Source: a bacterium
GTDB taxonomy: Bacteria > Methylomirabilota > Methylomirabilia > Methylomirabilales > 2-02-FULL-66-22
Assembly: GCA_029580855.1 (NCBI GenBank)
Contig: JAKPQH010000069.1
Span: 62,001-126,000, forward strand
DNA: 64,000 nt
Reading direction: 5' to 3'
Below are positions 34,330-43,367 of the stretch, in pieces. The translations under genes were made by a program, and so were the position numbers. The notes below the pieces were generated by a model. The model did no database searches and was not told where the DNA came from. It was given only the letters and a program-made list of their open reading frames with translations. Each line of letters begins with the position of its first letter. The stretch's first letter is position 1.

Positions 34330-35769
34330 TCACGGGGCGAGGGCCTTCGCCAGCAGCTCGTTCACCAGTTTCGGGTTCGCCTTGCCCTGTGTCGCGCGCA
34401 TCACCTGCCCCACCAGGAAATTGAGCGCCGTCTCCTTGCCCTTCCGGTATTCGGCGACGGGGCCGGCATGCTTCGCGATGACCGCGCGCACGATGGCCTC
34501 CAGCTCGCCGGCGTCGGTGATCTGTCCGCCCTTCGCCTTCAGGATCTCCGCCGGATCGGCGTCCGACGCGTACATCTCGTCGAAAAACTCCTTGGCCATC
34601 TTGCCGCTGATCGCGCCCTTGGCCAGCAATCCGAGCAGGGCCGCCAACCGCTCCGGCGGGATCGGACTCTGGGCGATGTCCTTGCCGTCCTTGTTGAGGC
34701 GGCCCAGCAGCTCCACCATCACCCAGTTGCTGACGGCCTTGGGATCGCACTGCGCGCGGATGCAGGCCTCGTAGTACTCGGCAAGCTCTTTGGTCGCGGT
34801 GAGCACGCCGGCGTCGTACTCCGGGAGGCCGTAGTCTTCCACGAAGCGACGCCGCTTTGCCTCGGGCAGCTCCGGCAGCCGGCGCCGGATCTCGTCGACC
34901 CAGGCCGGCTCGACCACGAGGGGCACGAGGTCGGGGTCCGGGAAGTAGCGGTAATCGTGGGCCTGCTCCTTGCTCCGCATCGACAGGGTGATTTCCTGAT
35001 CCGCGTTCCAGAGGCGCGTTTCCTGGACGAGCGTCGCGCCGTCCCGCAGCGCCCGGGCCTGGCGCCGGATCTCGTAATCGAGCGCCCGCTGGACGTTCCG
35101 GAAGGAGTTCATGTTCTTGACTTCGACCTTGACCCCCAGCTCCGTGGCGCCCACGGGTCGGACCGACACGTTGGCGTCGCAGCGGAAGCTCCCCTCCTCC
35201 ATGTTCCCGTCGCACACCTCCAGATAGACGAGGATCGCCCGGAGCGTGCGCAGGTATTCGGCGGCCTCCTCGGGTGTGCGGAGATCCGGCTCGCTCACGA
35301 TCTCCATGAGGGGGACGCCGCAGCGGTTGTAGTCCACCAGGCTGGACTCCGCCTTTTCCATGATCCCCGCGTGGACGAGCTTGCCCGTGTCCTCCTCCAG
35401 GTGGACGCGCCGGATGCCGATCCGCCGCTCCGTTCCCGCGAGGACAAACGCGACGTGGCCGTGCTCCGACAGCGGCAGCTCGTACTGGGAGATCTGGTAG
35501 GCCTTGGGGAGATCGGGGTAGAAGTAGTTCTTGCGCGCAAAGCGCGACACGGGCGCGATCGTCCCGTGAAGCGCCAGTGCCGTGCGGATCGCGTACTCGA
35601 CCGCGCGGCGGTTGACGACCGGCAGCACGCCCGGCATACCCAGACAGACGGGACACGTGTGGGTGTTGGGCGGCGCGCCGAAGGTGGCGCTGCAGCCGCA
35701 GAACATCTTGGAGCGGGTGAGGATCTCGGCGTGGACCTCCAAGCCGATGACGGCTTCGAGCTCGGGCAT
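34330..35769 (-). CDS. gatB: Asp-tRNA(Asn)/Glu-tRNA(Gln) amidotransferase subunit B
   Basis: Binds misacylated Glu-tRNA(Gln) or Asp-tRNA(Asn), activates the acid with ATP and takes ammonia from GatA. The 479-residue product starts [18 protein letters not shown]. It has the zinc knuckle CGCSATFG with [32 protein letters not shown], and [20 protein letters not shown]. The C-terminal GatB/Yqey helical domain ends [15 protein letters not shown]. Of two in-frame ATGs (35775 and 35769) the second is preferred because GAGGG lies six bases upstream of it and directly abuts the first. It is the last gene of the gat set and is separated from gatA by a small secreted-protein gene and an 8-nt array. Confidence 0.97.
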   Translation of the reverse strand: MPELEAVIGLEVHAEILTRSKMFCGCSATFGAPPNTHTCPVCLGMPGVLPVVNRRAVEYAIRTALALHGTIAPVSRFARKNYFYPDLPKAYQISQYELPLSEHGHVAFVLAGTERRIGIRRVHLEEDTGKLVHAGIMEKAESSLVDYNRCGVPLMEIVSEPDLRTPEEAAEYLRTLRAILVYLEVCDGNMEEGSFRCDANVSVRPVGATELGVKVEVKNMNSFRNVQRALDYEIRRQARALRDGATLVQETRLWNADQEITLSMRSKEQAHDYRYFPDPDLVPLVVEPAWVDEIRRRLPELPEAKRRRFVEDYGLPEYDAGVLTATKELAEYYEACIRAQCDPKAVSNWVMVELLGRLNKDGKDIAQSPIPPERLAALLGLLAKGAISGKMAKEFFDEMYASDADPAEILKAKGGQITDAGELEAIVRAVIAKHAGPVAEYRKGKETALNFLVGQVMRATQGKANPKLVNELLAKALAP

Positions 35770-35852
35770 GGTCATCCCTCGGTGGGAACCGTACTCAGGA
35801 ATGCCAACTATGCCGGGCACTGGTCCTGCTCCTCGCCTCGGACAAGCATGGG

Positions 35853-35931
35853 TTCGGCGGGACGGCGGTTCGATCGTTCGGGCCCGCCGAACGGCCAATC
35901 CGTCGAACCGCCGCACCGTCGAACCGCCGAA
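35853..35931 (+). repeat. 8-nt-period array, inverted arms TTCGGCGG / CCGNCGAA
   Basis: Left arm at 35853-35883 (TTCGGCGG, GACGGCGG, TTCGATCG, then partial). Right arm of six units at 35884-35931 (CCGCCGAA, CGGCCAAT, CCGTCGAA, CCGCCGCA, CCGTCGAA, CCGCCGAA). It lies between the FxLYD gene stop (35944) and gatB. It is the second copy of the family at 31410-31483, with the same two-arm geometry. Confidence 0.9.
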
Positions 35932-35943
35932 CGCCTCTACGTC

Positions 35944-36306
35944 CTACTCCCAAATCGCGTGGGTTTCGAACTGGTACTGCGCGGCGGCGCGGTGCTTCTC
36001 GCCGATGGCCAGGCTCCAGGACGCCTGGTCGCCGGAGCGCAGGTCCCCCACGGTGACGCGCTGCGTACCCAGCGCCCTCTTTTTCTTGTCCAGGAACTTG
36101 ACGATCACGGTGACGTCGCGGGCCGACCGCTTGCTGTAGTTCTTGACGGTCCCCTTGAGCGTGTCCAGCCAGCGCTCGTGGTCGAGCACGACGAGGTCGC
36201 GAGTCGCTGCGGCTGCCGCCCAGGCCGGCTGCGTCACGGCCCCGCTCAGGATGGCGATGACAGCCACGATCCCGGCCCCCCTCCCGATTCGACTGTGAAG
36301 CCCCAT
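35944..36306 (-). CDS. Small secreted FxLYD-type domain protein
   Basis: A 120-residue protein with a signal peptide (IVAVIAILSGAVTQPAWAA) and a single beta-sandwich domain of the FxLYD kind. LKGTVKNYSKRSARDVTVIV then KFLDKKKRALGT and LRSGDQASWSLAI match the pattern of short extracytoplasmic domains seen in lipoproteins and periplasmic proteins. The ATG at 36306 is favoured (GGGGG 9 nt upstream); an ATG at 36315 is an alternative. It lies 14 nt after the gatA stop, inserted between gatA and gatB. It has no evident link to tRNA amidation, so it is likely a passenger in the operon. Confidence 0.6.
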   Translation of the reverse strand: MGLHSRIGRGAGIVAVIAILSGAVTQPAWAAAAATRDLVVLDHERWLDTLKGTVKNYSKRSARDVTVIVKFLDKKKRALGTQRVTVGDLRSGDQASWSLAIGEKHRAAAQYQFETHAIWE

Positions 36307-36320
36307 GTCGCCCATCCCCC

Positions 36321-37796
36321 CTACAGGGTCGGCCGCCGCGTTCCCCACGGCGTCGCCTGCTCGTAGGCATGAGCCGCCTTCAGGATCGTTGCCTCGTCGA
36401 ACGGCTTGCCCAGGATCTGCAGACCGATGGGGAGACCCGTGGCCGTGAAACCACAATTGACGCTGATCCCCGGCACGCCGGCCAGATTCGCGGAGCTGGT
36501 AAAGACATCCGTCAGGTAAATCTGGAGCGGATCGCCCGTCCTTTCGCCGATCCGAAAGGCCGCCGTCGGCGACGTGGGCGTGACGAGGACATCGCACCGC
36601 TCGAAGGCCTGGGTGAAGTCCCGGCGGATCAGCGTCCGCACCTTGAGCGCCTTCAGGTAATACGCGTCGTAGTACCCGGCGCTGAGCGCATACGTGCCCA
36701 GCATGATCCGCCGTTTCACCTCGGGGCCAAAGCCCTCGTCACGGCTCTTCATGTACATGTCGATCAGGTGCTCGGATTTCGGCGTGCGGTAGCCGTACCT
36801 GACCCCATCGTAGCGCCCGAGGTTGGAGCTTGCCTCGGCGGTCGCGACGAGATAGTAGGCGGCGACGGCATATTCGGTGTGGGGCAGCCCCACCTCCACC
36901 CGCGCGGCACCCAGGCCCTCCAGCGTCGTGACGGCGTCGCGGACAGCGGCGTCGACTTCGGGTTCCATGCCCGCGATAAAGTATTCCGCAGGCATCCCGA
37001 TCTTGAGCCCGCGGAGGTCGCCGGTGAGCGCCCGCTCGTAGTCGGGTACCGGCACGTCCGCCGATGTCGAATCCGCGGGATCGTGGCCCGCGATGGTGCC
37101 GAGGAGGATCGCCGCGTCCCGGACGTCCTTGGTCATGGGGCCGATCTGATCCAGCGACGACGCGAAGGCGACGAGCCCGTAGCGCGAGACGCGGCCGTAG
37201 GTGGGCTTCAGCGCCGCGATGCCGCAGAAGCCGCCCGGTTGCCGGATGGACCCGCCCGTGTCGGTCCCCAGCGCCCCGGCGCACATGTCCGCCGCCACAG
37301 CCGCCGCAGATCCTCCGCTGGACCCACCCGGGACACACGCCAGGTCCCAGGGGTTCCGCGTCGTCTTGAAGGCCGAGTTCTCGGTGGACGACCCCATGGC
37401 GAACTCGTCCATGTTGGTCTTGCCCAGGACCACCGCGCCGGCGGCGGTCAGCCGGTCCATGACGGTGGCGCTGTAGGGCGGTACGAAGCGTTCCAGCATG
37501 CGGGACGAGCAGGTCGTCGGCACACCCTGCGTGCAGATGACATCCTTGACGGCGAGGGGGATCCCCGCCAGCGCGGGAAGGGGCCCCCCTTTCACCTGGA
37601 TCGCCCGGTACCGCTCCGCCGCGCGCAAGGCCTCCTGGCCGGTCACCACGTTGAAGGCCTGCACCCGCCCCTCGACGGCCGCGACGCGGCCGAGATAACT
37701 CTTCACCACCTCGACCGGCGACACCTCCCCTTTCCGGATGAGATCCCGCAGCTCATGAATGGTCAGCCGGAACAGCTCCACCCGTTTCGCCTCCAC
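36321..37796 (-). CDS. gatA: Asp-tRNA(Asn)/Glu-tRNA(Gln) amidotransferase subunit A
   Basis: Amidase subunit that releases ammonia from glutamine or asparagine for GatB. The 491-residue protein has the amidase signature [15 protein letters not shown] preceded by VPG, and the Ser-cisSer-Lys triad is visible: K in [15 protein letters not shown] and the serines in GGSSGGS with [15 protein letters not shown]. Conserved [15 protein letters not shown] is present. The start ATG at 37796 gives [20 protein letters not shown], matching the usual N-terminus. It lies downstream of gatC with an 83-nt gap occupied by a 7-nt-period array, and is followed by the FxLYD gene. Confidence 0.97.
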   Translation of the reverse strand: MEAKRVELFRLTIHELRDLIRKGEVSPVEVVKSYLGRVAAVEGRVQAFNVVTGQEALRAAERYRAIQVKGGPLPALAGIPLAVKDVICTQGVPTTCSSRMLERFVPPYSATVMDRLTAAGAVVLGKTNMDEFAMGSSTENSAFKTTRNPWDLACVPGGSSGGSAAAVAADMCAGALGTDTGGSIRQPGGFCGIAALKPTYGRVSRYGLVAFASSLDQIGPMTKDVRDAAILLGTIAGHDPADSTSADVPVPDYERALTGDLRGLKIGMPAEYFIAGMEPEVDAAVRDAVTTLEGLGAARVEVGLPHTEYAVAAYYLVATAEASSNLGRYDGVRYGYRTPKSEHLIDMYMKSRDEGFGPEVKRRIMLGTYALSAGYYDAYYLKALKVRTLIRRDFTQAFERCDVLVTPTSPTAAFRIGERTGDPLQIYLTDVFTSSANLAGVPGISVNCGFTATGLPIGLQILGKPFDEATILKAAHAYEQATPWGTRRPTL

Positions 37797-37797
37797 A

Positions 37798-37875
37798 GGC
37801 CGTCACCAGCCACGAACCGCCCTCGCCGGTTTCAGCGTCTCTCCGCTTCGCGCTCCACGCTCCGCCATCCGCAGT
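37798..37875 (+). repeat. Loose 7-nt-period array between gatA and gatC
   Basis: Reads as heptamers such as ACCAGCC, ACGAACC, then CAGCGTC, TCTCCGC, TTCGCGC, TCCACGC, TCCGCCA, TCCGCAG. Phase is kept through most of the stretch but the words are more degenerate than at the other loci, so this one is less certain. Confidence 0.5.
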
Positions 37876-37879
37876 GGAA

Positions 37880-38173
37880 TCAATCTTCGATGATCCGTGG
37901 CACACGGAAGAACACCCCTTCGCGGTCCGGGGCGTTGGCCAGGGCGTCCTCCCGCTCCAGGGAGGGCCGGACCACATCCTCGCGCATGACGCTGACCATG
38001 GGGATGACCGTCGCCGTCGGCTCCACCGCGCTCGTGTCCAGCGTATGCAGTTTGTCCATATAGCCCAGGATCGCGTCGAGCTGGGACGTCATCCGCGCTT
38101 TCTCCTCCTCGCTCAGCTTCAGCCGCGCCAGCCGGGCCACATGGTCCACCTCCGCCCGCGTGATCTTCGCCAC
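37880..38173 (-). CDS. gatC: Asp-tRNA(Asn)/Glu-tRNA(Gln) amidotransferase subunit C
   Basis: Small 97-residue subunit that wraps around GatA and stabilises the GatCAB complex. It begins MAKITRAEVDHVARLARLKL, followed by SEEEKARMTSQLDAILGYMD and the C-terminal LANAPDREGVFFRVPRIIED pattern that occupies the GatA-GatB interface. It is on the minus strand, downstream of pcrA and upstream of gatA, in the usual order C-A-B. The 142-nt gap from pcrA is almost entirely filled by the inverted 8-nt array at 38195-38313. Confidence 0.95.
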   Translation of the reverse strand: MAKITRAEVDHVARLARLKLSEEEKARMTSQLDAILGYMDKLHTLDTSAVEPTATVIPMVSVMREDVVRPSLEREDALANAPDREGVFFRVPRIIED

Positions 38174-38194
38174 GACTTCTCCTTCTTAAGAACA

Positions 38195-38313
38195 GGCGAC
38201 TGGGCAATTGGGCAACTTGGCAATTTGGAGATGCAAGGACTTCATCTCCGACTTGCCGAGTCGCCAAATTGCCTTATTGCCAAGTCGCCCAATTGCCAAG
38301 TCGCCCAATTGCC
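38195..38313 (+). repeat. 8-nt-period array NNRTYGCC with long inverted arms
   Basis: Left arm: four units GGCGACTG, GGCAATTG, GGCAACTT, GGCAATTT (38195-38226). Right arm in the opposite sense: eight units from 38250 to 38313 (GACTTGCC, GAGTCGCC, AAATTGCC, TTATTGCC, AAGTCGCC, CAATTGCC, AAGTCGCC, CAATTGCC), spaced by 23 nt. The right arm ends two bases from the pcrA stop codon; the arms can pair into one large imperfect hairpin. Confidence 0.95.
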
Positions 38314-38315
38314 AA

Positions 38316-40625
38316 TCAGGCGGGGTCCAACTGCGCGAAGCTCGCCGCGAGCTTCTTCCGGCCCACGCCGGCGAACGTGACGACGACCTTCAGATCCTCC
38401 CCCTCCCCGATGCGCTCCTTGATCGTGCCGACCCCCCACTCCGGGTGTCGCACCCGCATTCCCACCTGCAGATTGTCGACGAACGGCACCCCGGACTCGT
38501 CATGTCGGTCCACGCGGGACGGCCACGCGGTCCGCGTCGTGTCGCGACCCCCGGCTCGCCAGTCCCGGCCCCGGGTACCGGCTCCGGAGCGCTGGGTGCG
38601 TGACTCGGGGTGATCGGCCCGGGGGGCTGGGGGCGTGACCCGCGGTGCGTCATCCGCGGCGCTCCGCGTTCGGGACTCGGCGCATCCCAGCCCGTTCCAT
38701 CGCCGCACCAGCCGCTGGGGCACCTCATCGAGAAACCGAGACGGAAGATTGTAGCTATCGGTGTTGTAGAGCCGCCGGGACAGGGCGGCGCTGAGGAACA
38801 GGTGCTGCCTGGCGCGGGTCATGCCGACATAGCACAGGCGCCGCTCCTCCTCCAGTTCGTCGTCGTCGCTCAGCGCGCGGGCGTGCGGGAAGACCCCCTC
38901 CTCCATGCCGGTGATGAAGACCACCGGGAACTCCAGCCCCTTGGCCGAGTGGAGCGTCATCAGCGTCACCGCCCCGGTGCCTTCCGACATCTCGTCGATG
39001 TCGGCGATCAGGGCCACGCTGTCCAGGAAGGCCTGCAGACTCCGGTCGTCGCTATGCTCCATGAACTCCCGGGCGGCGGACACCAGCTCCTGAAGGTTCT
39101 CCATGCGGGATACCGCCTCGAGGCTCCCTTCGTTCTGCAGATCGGCCAGGTAGCCCGTGGTGTCCAGAAGCTCCACGATCAGCTCCGCCACCGTCAGGAC
39201 GTCCAGCTTGGCCCGCGTCCGCTCGACGAGTCCCACCAGCTCGGCGAGGCCCTTCAGGACCTTGGGGCCCAGGATCCTGCGATCGGCGATGCGCTTGGCG
39301 GCCTCCCAGAGCGAGACCCGCTCGGCCCGCGCGAGGCCCTCCAGCTTCTCCACCGTCGCCGCTCCGATCCCACGGGCGGGCACGTTCACGACGCGCTTGA
39401 AGCTCTGCGCGTCGTCCGGGTTCGCCACCAGCCGGAGATAGGCCACCAGGTCCTTGACCTCCTTCCGCTCGTAGAAGCGCAGCCCACCCACGATCACGTA
39501 GGGCGTGAGGTCGCGCCGCAGCGCGTCTTCCAGAACGCGCGACTGCGCGTTGGTCCGGTAGAAGACGGCGAAGTCGTCCAGCGAGTGCCCGTGCTCCGCC
39601 GACAGATCCCGGATGCGCTGCACGACGAAGTCGGCCTCCGCCTGCTCGTCCCGCGCGTGGTAGACGACGATGGGGTCGCCGTGGGGGTTCTCCGTCCAGA
39701 GCGTCTTGCCCTTCCGGCTCACGTTGTGCGCCACCACGTCCCCGGCGGCGTCCAGGATATTCTGCGTGGAGCGATAGTTCTGCTCCAGCTTGATCACGCG
39801 GCAACCCGGGTGGTCCCGCTCGAAATCCAGGATGTTGCTGAGGTCCGCTCCCCGCCAGCGATAGATCGACTGATCGTCGTCCCCCACCACACAGAGGTTG
39901 CCGTGCCGGCGGCTGAGAAAATTGACGATCTGGTACTGCGCCTGATTGGTGTCCTGATACTCGTCCACCAGGACGTAGCGCCAGAGATTCTGGTAGTATT
40001 CCAGGATGTGCGGGCGGTCCCGGAACAGCAGGACCGTCAGCATCAGGAGGTCGTCGAAGTCCACCGCGTGGCTGGCCCGAAGCCGCTCCTGATAGAGGCT
40101 GAAGATCTTTGCCGTCCGCTCTTCGGTGAAATCCGCCGCCATCCCGGCGTACTCACCCGGGGTCAGCATCTCGTTCTTCGCGCGGCTGATCCGCGCCGCC
40201 ACCGCGCGGGGGTTCATCAGCCGCTCGCTCAGGTTCAGCCCTTTCAGACAGTCCCTGATCAGGCTCAACTGGTCGGCGTCGTCGTAGATCACAAAACTGT
40301 GCCGGAAGCCCAGCTCGGCATGCCACTTCCGGAGAATGCGGACGCAGGTAGAGTGAAACGTCCCCAGCGCGACGTTCAGACCGCGCGCGCCCAGGAGCAG
40401 CTCGACGCGCTTCCGCATCTCGTCGGCGGCCTTGTTTGTAAACGTCACCGCCAGGATCTGCCACGGCTGCACGCCGCGACGCGCGATCAGGTGGGCGATG
40501 CGCCGCGTGATGACCCGGGTCTTGCCGGACCCGGCGCCCGCCAGGATCAAGAGCGGGCCGTCGCCGTGCTGCACCGCCTCGCGCTGAGGCGGGTTGAGAT
40601 CGCACAGGATGGGATCTTCGAGCAT
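38316..40625 (-). CDS. pcrA: UvrD/PcrA-type superfamily 1 DNA helicase
   Basis: A 3'-5' helicase for repair and replication-fork clearance, 769 residues from the ATG at 40625 (MLEDPILCDLNPPQREAVQH, the normal family N-terminus; ATGs at 40661 and 40685 add non-conserved residues). Motifs in order: Walker A ILAGAGSGKTRVITRRIAHL, Ia AVTFTNKAADEMRKRV, Walker B VLVDEYQDTNQAQYQIV, III VVGDDDQSIYRWRGAD, IV EQNYRST, V TLHSAKGLEFPVVFITGMEE and VI RRLCYVGMTRAR. The C-terminal tail (VGMRVRHPEWGVGTI, VVVTFAGVGRKKLAASFAQL) is the Tudor-like domain of PcrA/UvrD that contacts RNA polymerase. It is followed by gatC. Confidence 0.95.
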   Translation of the reverse strand: MLEDPILCDLNPPQREAVQHGDGPLLILAGAGSGKTRVITRRIAHLIARRGVQPWQILAVTFTNKAADEMRKRVELLLGARGLNVALGTFHSTCVRILRKWHAELGFRHSFVIYDDADQLSLIRDCLKGLNLSERLMNPRAVAARISRAKNEMLTPGEYAGMAADFTEERTAKIFSLYQERLRASHAVDFDDLLMLTVLLFRDRPHILEYYQNLWRYVLVDEYQDTNQAQYQIVNFLSRRHGNLCVVGDDDQSIYRWRGADLSNILDFERDHPGCRVIKLEQNYRSTQNILDAAGDVVAHNVSRKGKTLWTENPHGDPIVVYHARDEQAEADFVVQRIRDLSAEHGHSLDDFAVFYRTNAQSRVLEDALRRDLTPYVIVGGLRFYERKEVKDLVAYLRLVANPDDAQSFKRVVNVPARGIGAATVEKLEGLARAERVSLWEAAKRIADRRILGPKVLKGLAELVGLVERTRAKLDVLTVAELIVELLDTTGYLADLQNEGSLEAVSRMENLQELVSAAREFMEHSDDRSLQAFLDSVALIADIDEMSEGTGAVTLMTLHSAKGLEFPVVFITGMEEGVFPHARALSDDDELEEERRLCYVGMTRARQHLFLSAALSRRLYNTDSYNLPSRFLDEVPQRLVRRWNGLGCAESRTRSAADDAPRVTPPAPRADHPESRTQRSGAGTRGRDWRAGGRDTTRTAWPSRVDRHDESGVPFVDNLQVGMRVRHPEWGVGTIKERIGEGEDLKVVVTFAGVGRKKLAASFAQLDPA

Positions 40626-40843
40626 GGGGCGATCGGTTCCTTGGGTCCAGCGGTCGGCCATGGGCGATCCGCCGAAAAAAGACACGAGGCGCTGCCCGAC
40701 CGCCGCCGTTCAGCGACGCGGCGACCGGGTGTTCCCGCCGAGGGCCGACCGTTTTCCGTTGGGGCACGGCCGCCGTGCCTCACGGCGCACGCCCGACCCC
40801 GCCGTCCAACCCCGCGCCGCCGCGGGTTGCCGGAGCGGAAGGC

Positions 40844-40849
40844 ATTATA
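40844..40849 (-). promoter_or_regulatory. -10 element upstream of pcrA
   Basis: Perfect TATAAT on the minus strand, about 220 nt upstream of the chosen pcrA start, in the only AT-rich pocket of that gap. The matching -35 (TTTTTC at a 17-bp spacing) is weak. Confidence 0.4.
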
Positions 40850-40936
40850 GATCAGCCGGCGCGAGGGAAAAACATAAAACCGGCGAGACGACAGGCCGGG
40901 CCCGGATCCCAAACCAGCCGCGTGCAAACGTTCACG

Positions 40937-41962
40937 CTAGCCCACGTCCACCCAGCGGCCCGTCGCCGATGATTCGTAGATGCCCAGGACGATCCTGAGG
41001 GCCTTCAGGCCCTCGTCGCCGCTGACCTGTGAGGGGGTGCCGGCCTGGATCGCGGCGAGGATGTCGGCGAGTTGCGCCCGGTGCCGCTCGTGGGAGATCA
41101 CAGGCGAAGCGGACCCCCCAACCGATCCGGGTTGCGGGTCCACGTAGTCCCCCTCGGCGCACCCCTCCACCTTCCAGGAGGTGACAAAGCCGCCCTCCAA
41201 GACGACGGAACCCCGCTGGCCGTGAATCTCCAGCCGTTCCTTGAAGCCGGGCTGGACCGCCGTGGTGCCCTCGATGACCCCCACGGCCCCGCTGAGGAAT
41301 TCCACGGTGGCGATCCCGAGATCCTCGCTCTCGATGGCGTGGGTGGACGTGCGCACCACACCCGACACCCGCTTGGCCCCGCCCATGAACCATTGGAGCA
41401 GGTCGATGGTGTGGATGGCCTGATTGATGAGGGCTCCCCCGCCGTCGATGGCCTTGGTCCCCCGCCAGGGGTTCGATGTGTAGTACTGGGCGGAGCGCCA
41501 CCACTTGATGTACGCATCGCCGAGAACCAGCCGGCCCAGCACCCCGGCGTCCAGGGCCTTCCGCACCTTCTGGGACGCCGGCGCGTACCGGTTCTGGAAA
41601 ACCACGGACAGGTGGCGGCCGGCCTTCCGGCAGGCCTCGATGAGGCTCCGCGCCCTGGCCTCGGTGACATCGATGGGCTTCTCGACGATCACGTGTTTGC
41701 CGGCGTCGGCGGCCCGGATCCCGTATTCCGCATGATAGCCCGACGGCAGCGCGACGATCACGGCCTCCACCGCCCGGTCCGCCAGGAGCTCCTGGTAGCT
41801 CGTGTACCCTCGGATCCGGTGCTGCGCGGCGAACTGCCGTGTCCGCTCTGTTGACCGGCTCCACGCGCCGACCGCCCGGGCGTTGGGAATCTCCTTGAGG
41901 GCCGTCACGTGCACCCCGCCGATCATGCCGCATCCCGCCACCGCTACCCCGATCGTCGCCAT
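40937..41962 (-). CDS. Gfo/Idh/MocA-family oxidoreductase
   Basis: NAD(P)-dependent sugar or inositol dehydrogenase of 341 residues. The nucleotide fold is at the N-terminus (MATIGVAVAGCGMIGGVHV), followed by VEAVIVALPSGYHAEYG and KHVIVEKPIDVTEARARSLI with the conserved EKP catalytic lysine. DGGGALINQAIHTIDLLQWF contains the HTID-type histidine motif. Substrate is not assignable. The second of two ATGs is preferred for the start, because GAGGG lies six bases upstream of it, the same arrangement as gatB. It is divergent from the PfkB kinase gene 310 nt away, so they may share a sugar regulon. Confidence 0.88.
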   Translation of the reverse strand: MATIGVAVAGCGMIGGVHVTALKEIPNARAVGAWSRSTERTRQFAAQHRIRGYTSYQELLADRAVEAVIVALPSGYHAEYGIRAADAGKHVIVEKPIDVTEARARSLIEACRKAGRHLSVVFQNRYAPASQKVRKALDAGVLGRLVLGDAYIKWWRSAQYYTSNPWRGTKAIDGGGALINQAIHTIDLLQWFMGGAKRVSGVVRTSTHAIESEDLGIATVEFLSGAVGVIEGTTAVQPGFKERLEIHGQRGSVVLEGGFVTSWKVEGCAEGDYVDPQPGSVGGSASPVISHERHRAQLADILAAIQAGTPSQVSGDEGLKALRIVLGIYESSATGRWVDVG

Positions 41963-42271
41963 GGTCATCCCTCGTCCCGCAGCTCATCCTGCGCTGCCTT
42001 CCGGCCCAACCCCCCGCCCGCGCGCTCCGGTGAAACCTACCAAGCGATTCGCGCCCGTGTCAAGGCGGACCGCCCCTCGCCCCGGTTGCCCGCTTAAGCG
42101 CCCCGAAGCGGCGTGGCCGGGGCGGCCACCGCCGGGCGTGCTCAACGCGAAAGGCTGTGCTAGACTCCGGTCGGTTCCGGGGGTATCCCATACCAATCTG
42201 CGGCCAACACGCTTTGACGGCACCCGTTTCCTCGCGCACCCCTCATCGCGTCACGAGAAAGCGAGGCCCGC

Positions 42272-43198
42272 ATGACCTTCGACATCGCCTTCGTCGGTCA
42301 TTACACCAAGGACACCATCGTCTCCCCTACGGGGACCCGGACCGTGGACGGCGGCGCGATCAACTACGGAGCGAACGTCGCGGCGCGCATGGGCCTCCGG
42401 GTCGCGGTGGTGACACGGCTGGCCCGCGACGACTGGCATGTGGTGGAGGCGCTGGAGGCGCTGGGCGTGACCGCGTTCGCGAAGGCGACGCCGCGCTCCA
42501 CCTGTCTTCGACTGACCTATCCCACGGACAACCTGGACCAGCGGACGTTGGAGCTGACCAGCTCCGCGGGCCCCTTCACCCTGGAAGAGATCGCGCCCCT
42601 GGAGGCGCGGGTGTACGCCATCGGAGCCTCGGTCCGCGGCGAGGCCTCCACCGACGTCGTTCGGGCGTTGGCCGCCAAGCGAGGCATCCTTGCCCTGGAC
42701 GTCCAGGGCTTTCTGCGCGTCGTCCGGAACGGCGCCCTGGTCTCGGACGGCTGGCCGGGCAAGGAGGCCGTCCTCCGGCACGTCACCGTCCTGAAGACGG
42801 ACGCCGTCGAGGCGGAGCTGATCACCGGAGCGTCCGACCTCCGCGCCGCCGCCACGGCGCTTGCCGGCTACGGGCCGAAGGAGGTCCTGCTCACGCACCG
42901 CGGCGGCGTGCTCGTGTACCACGACGGCGCCTTCCACGAGGCGCCGTGGACGCCCGAGGCGGTCCGGGGGCGCAGCGGCCGCGGCGACACGTGCACGGCC
43001 TCCTACCTTTCCCGGCGTTTGACGGCCCCGCCCGAGGACGCCGTGATGTGGGCCGCCGCCGTCACCAGCCTCAAGCTGGAAGCCGAAGGCCCCTTCCGCC
43101 GCACCCTGCAAGACATTGAAGCCTTGTACGCCCGCTTGCGCCGCGACCGCCGGCCGCCGACCGCCGCCACGATCGAACGGCGCATCCGATCCGCGTGA
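42272..43198 (+). CDS. PfkB-family carbohydrate kinase
   Basis: Ribokinase-like sugar kinase of 308 residues. The N-terminal glycine motif is diverged (GGAINYGANVAARMGLRVAV). The C-terminal signature reads GRSGRGDTCTASYLSRRL, so the catalytic loop has GRGDT where GAGDT is standard; the aspartate base is retained. PfkB members phosphorylate sugars, nucleosides or 2-keto-3-deoxy acids. The sequence cannot tell which applies, but a divergent sugar-type oxidoreductase next door fits sugar metabolism. The ATG at 42272 follows GAAAGCGAGG (weak binding site). Confidence 0.8.
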   Translation: MTFDIAFVGHYTKDTIVSPTGTRTVDGGAINYGANVAARMGLRVAVVTRLARDDWHVVEALEALGVTAFAKATPRSTCLRLTYPTDNLDQRTLELTSSAGPFTLEEIAPLEARVYAIGASVRGEASTDVVRALAAKRGILALDVQGFLRVVRNGALVSDGWPGKEAVLRHVTVLKTDAVEAELITGASDLRAAATALAGYGPKEVLLTHRGGVLVYHDGAFHEAPWTPEAVRGRSGRGDTCTASYLSRRLTAPPEDAVMWAAAVTSLKLEAEGPFRRTLQDIEALYARLRRDRRPPTAATIERRIRSA

Positions 43199-43367
43199 GG
43201 ACGGGATGGCGACGGAGGCGATATGTTCAGCCGAGTGAAGCCCCGGCCGGCACCCGTGGCCGGGTGCCGACCCGCACGGCGTCTCCGGCGACGAAACCGG
43301 ACACGGCGGTCGTCCACCGGCACGCTCGGACAAGACGCCAGCCACCTATCGGTGACGGGAGGAGCGA

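Noticed and set aside
30195-34424. Very long open frame of about 1400 codons on the plus strand
   Set aside because: It overlaps three well-supported MFS genes and uxaC in other frames; the translation is arginine/proline/glycine-rich as expected from out-of-frame GC-rich sequence.
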